This document shows, one piece after another, positions 1 to 6,017 of a stretch of DNA of 9,199 nt. Made by a program: the position numbers and the translations under genes. The notes under the pieces were generated by a model that was given only the letters and a program-made list of their open reading frames with translations, had not been told where the DNA came from and made no database searches. The DNA comes from Azoarcus sp. (GTDB lineage: Bacteria; Pseudomonadota; Gammaproteobacteria; Burkholderiales; Rhodocyclaceae). The DNA is taken from positions 1-9,199 of the forward strand of contig JAITCV010000015.1 in the NCBI GenBank assembly GCA_031282905.1, read 5' to 3'. Every line of letters begins with the position of its first letter. Position 1 is the first letter of the stretch.

Positions 1-525
1 AGCGACAACGCTTCGGGAATCACGGTGATTTCATTGGTCTTCTCCCCAACTTCCTGATTCGCCAGCACCAGACCCGCTTCGCACGCCCAGACGTGCAATA
101 AGTGCAAGGCCGATTTCCCATCGTCGCCAGAGCGACGGTTGGTTTTGCCATCCACTGCCAGTTGCATCTCGCGCAGCTCGCCAGACGGCTTCGTGTCCGT
201 ACAGCCTGTTTCCTGTTCCCGCCAATACTTCAACGTATCCTGTGCCCAAGCAAAAAAAGCCGCCTCGAACTCCTTGGGCGAGCAACGAAAACATCTGCCC
301 AAACGTGTCGTGCGAAGGTATCCCGTTCTCAAGCGACAAAAATGTCTTCAACCATGCCTCCTGCAAACGGCCAAATTCAGCAATGCTGCACCAGTCCTCC
401 AGACCCATCAACACCCCGCACAGCGTAATGCCAAGAATATCCGACACCCGGTGTTTCTTGTTCTTCGTCTGGCGGCGAGGGTCGGATACCTGCATGAAGT
501 ATGGTTTTGGCGACAGCATGTGCAT
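1..525 (-). pseudogene. ISAs1-family transposase, frameshifted, 3' part outside window
   Basis: This is the N-terminal half of a DDE transposase of the ISAs1 family, which moves its own insertion sequence. Reading leftward from the ATG at 525, the protein shows the family's opening region (SDPRRQTKNKKHRVSDILGI, then EDWCSIAEFGRLQEAWLKTF and the hallmark NGIPSHDTFGQMF). Near base 276 the reading frame breaks. The next frame continues the family sequence as KEFEAAFFAWAQDTLKYW, then LAVDGKTNRRSGDDGKSALH, LHVWACEAGLVLANQEVGEK and TNEITVIPEAL to the window edge. The DGK carries the expected first catalytic aspartate. Family spacing (LL-x-P-x-x-F) suggests loss of two bases in a proline codon. I chose the start at 525 because a GGAG lies seven bases upstream of it and the residues before it look unrelated. 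A full-length member has roughly 370 residues, so at least half lies beyond the left edge. I infer an inactive copy unless the shift is a sequencing error. Confidence 0.88.
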
Positions 526-581
526 GAGATTTCTCCACGGAAAAAACCAAATAAAAGCATAAAACATGCCAGAAAATAGGT

Positions 582-602
582 GGCGATAGTGCAATCGCCC
601 TG
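582..602. repeat. Probable ISAs1-type element end with subterminal hairpin
   Basis: Read on the minus strand, a sequence beginning CAGGGCGATTGC starts at 602, about 77 bases upstream of the transposase ATG. That is where an ISAs1-family left end would be expected. The arms ggcgat (582-587) and atcgcc (594-599) form a perfect inverted repeat with a six-base loop just inside the tip. The partner end lies outside the window, so the exact boundary and any target duplication cannot be verified. The placement rests on position and on the CAGGG-type tip. Confidence 0.45.
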
Positions 603-662
603 AGGACAACGCTTAGTATAGAGCTGTATTCTTGATAGAACTTTTGATCGCCGACGACTACG

Positions 663-690
663 GTAAGGGCGACGCATGCGTCGCCCCTAC
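663..690. repeat. 28-base palindromic repeat, REP/MITE-like
   Basis: The core is a perfect 20-base palindrome made of gggcgacgca (667-676) and tgcgtcgccc (677-686). It extends outward by four more positions on each side with a single mismatch (666/687), ending in gta and tac. From memory, sequences of this type (gtaggggcgacgc and its complement) recur between genes in many unrelated bacterial genomes. Only one copy lies in this window, so repetitiveness cannot be shown here. It could also fold as a long hairpin in RNA, but no T-run follows that would make it a standard terminator. Confidence 0.6.
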
Positions 691-780
691 AAAACCGCGC
701 GGTTGCTATGTTTTCAGGGGTTTTTATGAAGTGAATTTATAAGATTCAATTAACGTGCAGCGCTACACTAGCTTTAACGT

Positions 781-798
781 AAAATTCTCCGGAATTTT
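781..798. repeat. Short AT-rich inverted repeat
   Basis: Seven-base arms aaaattc (781-787) and gaatttt (792-798) flank the four-base loop tccg. It sits in the AT-richer part of the gene-free spacer and is not attached to any gene I can recognise. Function unknown; it could be chance or a decayed regulatory site. Confidence 0.35.
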
Positions 799-1023
799 GG
801 CACAGAAAAACATCGCTGACGCTAACGTCGTAATACCCGCCGGATAAGAAACAGATGCCACAGACCATCTGCCTCCGGCCAAGCACTACCTCTGGTACTT
901 CTAACACGAAGTGCTGTGAATCGATGGCAAGTTTTCATTATTCGGGGTGGGGGGCGGCAATTACTCCATGGCCGTTAGGATTCGTCTATAAATAACATGG
1001 ACGAACTAATGGTTGTTTTGACA

Positions 1024-1040
1024 AATGGAATAGTTCCATT
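1024..1040. promoter_or_regulatory. Inverted repeat beside a TTGACA, upstream of rnpB
   Basis: Arms aatggaa (1024-1030) and ttccatt (1034-1040) form a perfect inverted repeat around tag. It directly follows a consensus -35 hexamer TTGACA at 1018-1023. No good -10 lies at the right distance (ctgggt at 1041-1046), so this may be a decayed promoter, an operator, or coincidence. It ends about 80 bases upstream of the mature rnpB start. Confidence 0.3.
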
Positions 1041-1107
1041 CTGGGTGAAAGTCATCTCGCCGATCCATACAACTGGTGTTTCGATGTGGCGCTGGTGATA
1101 ATACCAG

Positions 1108-1113
1108 TATAAT
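1108..1113 (+). promoter_or_regulatory. -10 box of the rnpB promoter
   Basis: A perfect TATAAT stands six bases before 1120, the first base of the RNase P RNA P1 helix, so transcription would start at or next to the mature 5' end. The region 16-18 bases further upstream (about 1085-1090) shows no strong -35 hexamer. Downstream of the box the sequence is GC-rich (ttcgcgcggg), resembling the discriminator of strongly expressed stable-RNA genes; this last point is inference. Confidence 0.65.
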
Positions 1114-1119
1114 TCGCGC

Positions 1120-1495
1120 GGGAAGTTCGCCAGGCAGTCGCCGTACACCTATGTGTGCGGAGGAAAGTCCGGGCCCCGTAGAGCAGGATGCCGGCTAACC
1201 GCCGGGCGTCGTGAGGCGACGGAAAGTGCAACAGAAAACAAACCGCCGATGGCCCGTGCAATGCGGGATCAGGCAAGGGTGAAATGGTGGGGTAAGAGCC
1301 CACCGCAGGACTGGTGACAGAACTGGCACGGCAAACCCCATCCGGGGCAAGGCCAAATAGGGGGGCAATGGCGTGGCTCGCGCCGCTCCCGGGTAGGCTG
1401 CTGGAGCACCGGGGTAACCCGGCGCCAAGAGGAATGACTGCCCGATGTCCCTTGGGGGCATTCGACAGAACCCGGCTTATCGGCGAACTTCCCCC
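1120..1495 (+). ncRNA. rnpB: RNase P RNA, bacterial type A
   Basis: This is the catalytic RNA of ribonuclease P, which removes 5' leaders from precursor tRNAs together with the RnpA protein. The ends pair perfectly as helix P1: gggaagttcgcc at 1120-1131 with ggcgaacttccc at 1482-1493. All conserved blocks are present in order: ggaggaaagtccgggc (1159-1174), the acagaaaacaaaccgccgat block near 1230-1250, gggtgaaatggtggggtaag near 1277-1296, gcaaggccaaatagg near 1347-1361, and gacagaacccggcttatcgg at about 1464-1483. Helix P3 is a short 7-base-pair stem (1142-1148 with 1153-1159, one G-U pair, loop ctat), much shorter than in E. coli. The overall plan with P4, J11/12 and the closing P1 is type A. 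Length is about 376 bases, normal for the class. Both ends are estimated from P1 and may be off by a few bases. Confidence 0.97.
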
Positions 1496-1519
1496 TGTTA
1501 TATGGCAAAGCATTGAAAG

Positions 1520-1546
1520 GCCCGCAGCGCTTTGCCCGCTGCGGGC
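1520..1546 (+). terminator. rnpB: Strong hairpin downstream of rnpB, candidate terminator
   Basis: Ten-base perfect arms gcccgcagcg (1520-1529) and cgctgcgggc (1537-1546) enclose a seven-base loop, 25 bases after the RNase P RNA ends. The stem is very stable, but the following bases (aagatgccca) are not a T-run. It is therefore either a non-canonical terminator or a 3' processing or stability element for the rnpB transcript. Confidence 0.5.
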
Positions 1547-1615
1547 AAGATGCCCACGTTTCCGGCCCACCCCTTGCCAGTGTCCGTGCAAGCTTCCTGG
1601 TATCTGTCCCTGATT

Positions 1616-1652
1616 GTCATTGTGAGGAGTGCAGCCGTCGTGGCAATCCGGG
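1616..1652. repeat. Dispersed intergenic repeat-like sequence
   Basis: The stretch begins gtcattgtgaggagtgcagc and ends cgtcgtggcaatccggg. It resembles a widespread family of bacterial intergenic repeats with the pattern gtcattgcgaggagcgaagc followed by a gacgtggcaatcc-type end; I recall this family from many genomes and have not searched. The attg and caat near the two ends are complementary, as in that family. It lies between rnpB and the export operon, where such repeats usually sit. Only one copy is visible here. Confidence 0.5.
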
Positions 1653-1727
1653 AACATGACAGACAGCATGGCCCATACCCAATCTCGTGGCTTTGGCCTT
1701 CCCGATTCTGACTGTTCCCTGTGCTCT

Positions 1728-1747
1728 GGTTTAGATTGGTTTAGACT
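1728..1747 (+). promoter_or_regulatory. Tandem 10-base repeat upstream of the outer-membrane factor gene
   Basis: Two adjacent units, ggtttagatt (1728-1737) and ggtttagact (1738-1747), match at nine of ten positions. They end 29 bases before the chosen ATG. One helical turn of spacing would suit a protein bound to one DNA face. The second unit contains TAGACT, a poor -10 match, but no convincing -35 lies in front of it. No regulator gene is present in the window. Confidence 0.35.
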
Positions 1748-1776
1748 GTGTGTCTATCCATTTCGCGAACCTGGTC

Positions 1777-3357
1777 ATGTCCTCTGCTACCCGTTTTCGC
1801 TGCTGTCGTGTGTCGATATTGCTGGCTTCGCTGGTGAGTGGATGCGCGATGTTGATGCCCGTTCCCAATCCGAACCGGCTGCGCGCCGGGGTGGACATTC
1901 CCCAGTCCTGGCAGCAGGCGGATGAAGATACCGCTCAGATGGACGCTCAGGATTGGGCGCAATGGTGGCAGCGCCTGGAAGATGCGCATCTGAATGCGCT
2001 GGTCGAGCAGGGCTTGGCGAACGCGCCGGACGTGCGTCTGGCCCAGGCGCGATTGCGGCAGGCGCGGGAGAGCCGCGGTCTGGCGGCGGCGGGATGGTGG
2101 CCAAACCTGGATGGCTCCGCTTCCGCCAATCATGCGCCCGATAGCGAGACGGTCTACCAGGCCGGTTTCGATGCCAGTTGGGAACCGGATATTTTTGGGA
2201 ACGTGAGCCATGGCGTGGCCGCGGCCAATGCCGATCTCGCGGCACAGGCGGCGCGGTTGGAGCATGCGCAGGTTTCGCTGGCCGCGGAAATCGCCCTGAA
2301 TTACGTCGAATACCGCCTGGGCCAGGAACGTTCGCGGATCGCCTGCCGCAATGCCCTGAGTCAGGCGGAAACTTTCGACATGACCCGCTGGCGCGCCCAG
2401 GCGGGATTGGTGACCGAACTCGATGTGGAGCAGGCGCGCACCGCGTTGGCGCAAACTCGCGCCACGATTCCGGGTTTGCAGAACGCGCAGGTCGCCAACC
2501 TCAACCGGTTGGATGTGCTGTTGGGCACGCCGCCCGGCACCTTGATGGCGCGCGACCGGGAGCGTCTGGCTCAGGCTTCATCCAATGCCCATGCGGAAAG
2601 TTTGCCCGGAGTCGACCTGAAACGGTTCTTCGATCTGAACGGCCCCGCGCCTTGTTCGTTGCTGGAGACTTACCCGCAGATTCACGAGCAATCCGGCCTG
2701 GGCGATTTGTTGACCGTGCCGCAGCCGCTTCCCCGCGCGCCGGAAGCCATTGCCGTCGGCATTCCGGCGGAGGCGATCCATCGTCGTCCCGATGTGCGCG
2801 CGGCCGAACAGGCGCTGGCGGCGGAGATAGCGCGCACGCGCGCGGCGTTGGCGGATCGTTTCCCGCGCCTGCGCCTCACGGGGAGTTTCGGTTGGCAGGA
2901 CAGCCATTTCGCCACGTTGGGCGGGTCGGAGACCATCGTGCGTTCGCTGGTGGCCTCGTTGTCTGCGTCGTTGTTCGACGGCGGGCGGATCAGGCACCGC
3001 ATCGGCCAGCAGGATGCCGTTGCCGAGCAAGCCTTGGTGAGCTACGAACAAACCTTGCTGCGGGCACTGGAAGATGTGGAAAACGCTCTCTCTTCCTATG
3101 CGTCCGGCAAACGGCGGGAGATCGAGCGCATCGAGGCGGCGGAAGCCGCGCGGAACGCCGCGCAACTGGCGAGCCAGATGTATCAGGCGGGGCTGGTCGA
3201 TTTTCAACAAGTTCTGGATGCGCAACGTACCCTGTTGTCCGCCGAAGACGGATTGGCGAGCGCGCGTGGAGACATCCTGCGGGCGGTCGTCCAGCTCTAC
3301 AAGGCCCTCGGCGGTGGCTGGACGCCTGTCGACACCGACGGGAACCCTGCCCGCTGA
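1777..3357 (+). CDS. Outer-membrane factor lipoprotein, NodT/TolC family
   Basis: This protein should form the trimeric outer-membrane and periplasmic tunnel through which the export machine encoded downstream releases its substrate. From the ATG at 1777 it has 526 residues and starts with a lipoprotein signal peptide (basic start, hydrophobic run, lipobox VSGC with Cys23), so the N-terminus is probably lipid-anchored to the outer membrane. Two outer-membrane efflux repeats follow: roughly residues 60-250 (PQSWQQADED, then ALVEQGLANAPDVRLAQARL and WEPDIFGNV) and 320-510 (GIPAEAIHRRPDVRAAE, LTGSFGW, LFDGGRIR, LVDFQQVLDAQRTLLSAED). These are the family's signature elements. An unusual insert of about 60 residues separates the repeats (about 258-318), where most relatives have a short linker. 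A GTG at 1750 gives nine more residues in the same frame; I prefer the ATG because it leaves a normal-length signal peptide. No clear ribosome binding site precedes either start. It leads a four-gene tripartite export locus, 240 bases ahead of the adaptor gene. Confidence 0.93.
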   Translation: MSSATRFRCCRVSILLASLVSGCAMLMPVPNPNRLRAGVDIPQSWQQADEDTAQMDAQDWAQWWQRLEDAHLNALVEQGLANAPDVRLAQARLRQARESRGLAAAGWWPNLDGSASANHAPDSETVYQAGFDASWEPDIFGNVSHGVAAANADLAAQAARLEHAQVSLAAEIALNYVEYRLGQERSRIACRNALSQAETFDMTRWRAQAGLVTELDVEQARTALAQTRATIPGLQNAQVANLNRLDVLLGTPPGTLMARDRERLAQASSNAHAESLPGVDLKRFFDLNGPAPCSLLETYPQIHEQSGLGDLLTVPQPLPRAPEAIAVGIPAEAIHRRPDVRAAEQALAAEIARTRAALADRFPRLRLTGSFGWQDSHFATLGGSETIVRSLVASLSASLFDGGRIRHRIGQQDAVAEQALVSYEQTLLRALEDVENALSSYASGKRREIERIEAAEAARNAAQLASQMYQAGLVDFQQVLDAQRTLLSAEDGLASARGDILRAVVQLYKALGGGWTPVDTDGNPAR

Positions 3358-3520
3358 CGGTCGTCCGGGTTTTCAGCCAGCAAATCGATGCGCGGCAAGC
3401 CTTCAAGGCGAGGTTTCAACCGCCGTGCCGCGTTTCGAACAGTGACGCTTCATGATGTATGATTTTTCTCCGCCGTCTACCACAAATTTTTTTATTTTTG
3501 ATGAAATTTCCTCTGAAAAC

Positions 3521-3550
3521 GTGACAGATATCGTTACCTTGCTCTATAGT
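3521..3550 (+). promoter_or_regulatory. Likely sigma-70 promoter for the adaptor-ATPase-permease genes
   Basis: GTGACA (3521-3526) and TATAGT (3545-3550) are each one mismatch from consensus, with an 18-base spacer. An AT-rich tract with a long T-run (about 3484-3515) lies just upstream, as an UP element would. The predicted start near 3557 leaves a leader of about 40 bases before the adaptor ATG at 3598. This suggests the three inner-membrane genes can be transcribed independently of the outer-membrane factor gene. Confidence 0.5.
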
Positions 3551-3597
3551 GTGGCTATTGGTCTGCTCCATTTCGCACTTTTGTGTTCGTTGTTTGT

Positions 3598-5217
3598 ATG
3601 GCTACCCCATATCAAACTCTCGGCCTTCCGCCCGGCAGTACGCCGGAAGCAGTCAAGGCGGCCTATCAGAAGGCCCTCCATCGCTTCGTTCATTACCAGC
3701 GAAAAGGTAGGCCGTTGCCCAAGGAACAGTTCGAAGCGCTGGAAGCCGCCTACGCCGCGTTGAGCAATCCTGACGTTCACCCCGTCGCCCAAAACCACAC
3801 TACCGTTCGCAGAGCTTCCAGCAACGCCACGCACACGGCACACAAGCATGGCAGGAGAAAACCTGCAACCAATGCAAAAGTGGCAAGGACGCGGGACGGT
3901 TCGACCTCATCGCGCTCCGTGGAAAAAGTGGACGCGCACGCCGATACGCTGCAAGACCTGCTGGCGCGAAACGGTGCCAGGGGGAAGGGAGTGCCCACGT
4001 TCTTCAATGGCCGCTGGCGTCTGGGGCTGGTCAGCAGTGTGGCGCTCATGGTCATCCTGTCCATCTTCCTGCGCAACAGCTTCGCTTCCAACCAGCCGCG
4101 TTACATCACGGGCAAGGTCGAAGTCGGCGCCATGAGCGTGAGTATTTTCGCCAGCGGCACCTTGAAGCCGACCCGTGCCGTGGATGTCGGCAGCGAACTC
4201 TCCGGCATGCTGGAAGCCGTGTTGGTGCGCGAGAACGACCGGGTGGAAAAAGGCCAGTTGCTGGCGCAGCTCGACACCTCCAGACTCAATGATGCCGCGC
4301 TGAAATCCCACGCCGCCGTGGTTTCCGCCGAGGCGCGCGTCGCCCAGATGGAAACGACCCTGGCTGAAAACCGGGCGAACCTGGCGCGGATGCGGCAGGT
4401 GGCGAAACTCACCGACGGCAAGGTGCCGGCGAGGACGGAACTGGAAAGCGCCACGGCAACCGTCAAACGCGCCGAGGCCAACTTGAAGAGCGCCCAGGCC
4501 GAGGTCGCCCAAGCGCGCGCGCTCCTGAAAACCGATGAAACCAATATCCGCAAGGCCACGATCACCTCGCCCGTGGATGGCGTGGTGCTGTCGCGCAAGG
4601 TGGAGCCGGGCCAGACCGTGGTTGCCGCCATGACCACGCCGGTGCTTTTCAACATCGCGGAAGACCTGACGCAGATGGAATTGCACGTCAATGTCGATGA
4701 AGCCGATGTGGCCCAGGTCACCGCCGGGCAGGAAGCCAGTTTCACGGTTTCCGCCTGGAACAACCGCAAATTCCCGGCTCGTGTCGCCCGGGTCGATCTG
4801 GGTTCGACCATGACCGACAACGTCGTGACCTACACCACGGTGCTGGAAGTCGGCAATGACGATCTCGCCCTGCGCCCGGGCATGACCGCTTCGGTGGAAA
4901 TCTTGACCGCCCCGCGCGACAAGGCACTGCTCATCCCCAGTGCCGCGCTGCATTTCTCCCCGATAGACAACACCGTGTCGAGCGTCAGCAACGACCAGAA
5001 TTTACTCTCCCGCATCATGCCGCGTTTTCCGGCACCAGGGAAGCGCGCGGAAAAAGGCGCGGACACTCAGGTCTGGGTGTTGGAAAACGGCCGGCCACAT
5101 GCCATCCAAGTGAAAACCGGGATGAGTGATGGGCGTTTTACGGAAATTCTGGGCGGCGACTTGCGCGTCGGCATGCTCGTCATCACGGATCAGGAAACAC
5201 CGCCATCGGTTCAGTAG
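3598..5217 (+). CDS. MacA-like periplasmic adaptor with an N-terminal J-domain-like fusion
   Basis: The protein (539 residues) has two parts. Residues 165-539 are a MacA/HlyD membrane fusion protein bridging the inner-membrane transporter to the outer-membrane tunnel. They show a first lipoyl half (SGMLEAVLVRENDRVEKGQL), a coiled-coil hairpin (about 228-318), the second lipoyl half (ATITSPVDGVVLSRKVEPGQ), then beta-barrel and membrane-proximal regions (LRPGMTASVEI, ALLIPSAAL, VWVLENG). One membrane segment at about 142-158 anchors it. The roughly 140 residues before that segment are not part of ordinary MacA and should be cytoplasmic. Residues 4-60 resemble a J-domain: YQTLGLPPGSTPEAVKAAYQ, then FEALEAAYAALSNPD. 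The HPD tripeptide needed to stimulate Hsp70 is absent; VHY (31-33) sits near its place. Residues 62-135 are a polar, basic linker rich in Ser, Thr, Arg and His. The ATG at 3598 was chosen because the J-like similarity starts right after it; a GTG at 3583 adds five residues. No Shine-Dalgarno is visible. The ATPase gene follows 59 bases later. Confidence 0.93.
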   Translation: MATPYQTLGLPPGSTPEAVKAAYQKALHRFVHYQRKGRPLPKEQFEALEAAYAALSNPDVHPVAQNHTTVRRASSNATHTAHKHGRRKPATNAKVARTRDGSTSSRSVEKVDAHADTLQDLLARNGARGKGVPTFFNGRWRLGLVSSVALMVILSIFLRNSFASNQPRYITGKVEVGAMSVSIFASGTLKPTRAVDVGSELSGMLEAVLVRENDRVEKGQLLAQLDTSRLNDAALKSHAAVVSAEARVAQMETTLAENRANLARMRQVAKLTDGKVPARTELESATATVKRAEANLKSAQAEVAQARALLKTDETNIRKATITSPVDGVVLSRKVEPGQTVVAAMTTPVLFNIAEDLTQMELHVNVDEADVAQVTAGQEASFTVSAWNNRKFPARVARVDLGSTMTDNVVTYTTVLEVGNDDLALRPGMTASVEILTAPRDKALLIPSAALHFSPIDNTVSSVSNDQNLLSRIMPRFPAPGKRAEKGADTQVWVLENGRPHAIQVKTGMSDGRFTEILGGDLRVGMLVITDQETPPSVQ

Positions 5218-5254
5218 TGTGAGCCGCGCCAAGCTCAAACGAAGCAAGGTTTCA

Positions 5255-5274
5255 AGCCGAAGACGGCTGTTTTA
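5255..5274 (+). promoter_or_regulatory. Small hairpin before the ATPase start codon
   Basis: Arms agccg (5255-5259) and cggct (5264-5268) with loop aaga are followed by gtttta, ending two bases before the ATG at 5277. The stem occupies the place where a ribosome binding site would be. It could act as a weak attenuator, an RNA-processing signal or a translation control, or it may be fortuitous given its small size. Confidence 0.25.
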
Positions 5275-5276
5275 CG

Positions 5277-6017
5277 ATGAACGTGTCCGCGAAAGAAAAA
5301 AACCTGATCGAATTCCATGGCATCACCAAGACCTATGGTGTCGGACAGGCCGCTTTCCAGGCACTGCGCGGCATCGGTCTTGCCATCCGCCAGGGTGAAT
5401 TCCTTGCCATCATGGGGCCGTCCGGTTCCGGCAAATCGACTGCCATGAACATCCTCGGTTGCCTGGATACGCCAAGTTCGGGGGCTTTCCTGTTTCAGGG
5501 CGTACATGTGGAACACCTCGACCGCAACCAGCGCGCGCTGTTGCGGCGCAATTTTCTCGGTTTCGTCTTCCAGGGCTTCAACCTGCTCTCCCGCACCTCG
5601 GCGCAGGAAAACGTGGAACTGCCGCTTCTCTACCGGGGGGAAGCCGCGGCAACGCGCCATCACGCCGCCCGTGAAGCATTGGAACTCGTTGGCCTGGACG
5701 GATGGGAACATCGCACGCCGGCGGAACTCTCGGGTGGGCAGCAGCAGCGCGTCGCCATCGCCCGCGCCATCGTCACGCACCCGCTCGTCCTCCTCGCCGA
5801 TGAGCCCACCGGCAACCTGGACAGCAAGCGCAGTCACGAAATCATGGAACTCCTCGTGCGGCTCAACCGGGAAAAAAACATCACCGTGCTCATGGTGACG
5901 CATGAACCAGACATGGCTTTCTATTGCAGCCGCGTCATCCATTTCGTCGACGGCCTGATCGCCAGGGACGGGCGCGCGCACCTTCATCCCACGGCCAGGG
6001 ATGTGCCATGTTCCTGA
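5277..6017 (+). CDS. MacB/LolD-type ABC transporter ATPase
   Basis: This 246-residue cytoplasmic protein is the ATP-hydrolysing subunit that drives the export machine. Every ABC motif is intact: Walker A GPSGSGKST (47-55), Q-loop Gln99 in FVFQGFNLL, signature LSGGQQQRVAIARA (from 151), Walker B VLLADE with catalytic Glu176, the D-loop after GNLD, and switch His209 in MVTHEPD. The sequence is typical of the subfamily that includes MacB, LolD and FtsE, which couple ATP hydrolysis to mechanical movement of a periplasmic domain rather than to a membrane pore. In E. coli MacB this domain is fused to the permease; here it is a separate gene whose last 10 bases overlap the permease start, indicating tight co-expression. 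The length is normal for a stand-alone domain. No strong ribosome binding site is seen before the ATG. The C-terminal tail after about residue 228 is not conserved. Confidence 0.95.
   Translation: MNVSAKEKNLIEFHGITKTYGVGQAAFQALRGIGLAIRQGEFLAIMGPSGSGKSTAMNILGCLDTPSSGAFLFQGVHVEHLDRNQRALLRRNFLGFVFQGFNLLSRTSAQENVELPLLYRGEAAATRHHAAREALELVGLDGWEHRTPAELSGGQQQRVAIARAIVTHPLVLLADEPTGNLDSKRSHEIMELLVRLNREKNITVLMVTHEPDMAFYCSRVIHFVDGLIARDGRAHLHPTARDVPCS

Larger units (their letters stand above)
603..1119. other. Gene-free spacer between IS remnant and rnpB
   Basis: I see no credible coding sequence in these 517 bases. Stops are frequent in all frames, and the composition is more AT-rich than the neighbouring genes between about 700 and 830. 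The stretch holds short palindromes: the large one at 663-690, aaccgcgcggtt at 693-704, aaaattc/gaatttt arms at 781-798, and aatggaa/ttccatt arms at 1024-1040. The right end contains the rnpB promoter. It may be debris of past insertions. Confidence 0.6.

Noticed and set aside
139..579. Plus-strand frames across the left end
   Set aside because: They are antisense to the ISAs1 transposase remnant, which is clearly coding on the minus strand.
4..614. gacaacgctt occurring at 4-13 and 605-614, possibly a target duplication or IS end
   Set aside because: A shared 10-mer is expected many times by chance in 9 kb, and the first copy lies inside the transposase coding sequence, encoding part of PEALS.
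1052..1669. A 205-codon minus-strand frame and smaller frames over the RNA gene
   Set aside because: They cover rnpB, whose conserved structural RNA explains the sequence; no protein family is recognisable.
3358..3445. Possible terminator after the outer-membrane factor gene
   Set aside because: Several weak overlapping stems can be drawn (gcggca/tgccgc, gcctt/aaggc), but none is compact or followed by a T-run, so I did not call one.
2178..3455. A 425-codon open frame on the + strand
   Set aside because: It is an out-of-frame reading of the outer-membrane factor gene, rich in Arg, Gly and Ala with no domain, while the main frame carries all the NodT family motifs.
3452..3763. A 103-codon + strand frame beginning MMYDFSPP
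   Set aside because: Its first part is the AT-rich promoter region and its second part reads the adaptor gene in the wrong frame. The hydrophobic stretch comes from T-rich promoter DNA.
3907..4953. A 348-codon open frame on the - strand
   Set aside because: Antisense to the adaptor gene; the His/Gly/Arg-rich translation is typical of antisense frames in GC-rich genes.
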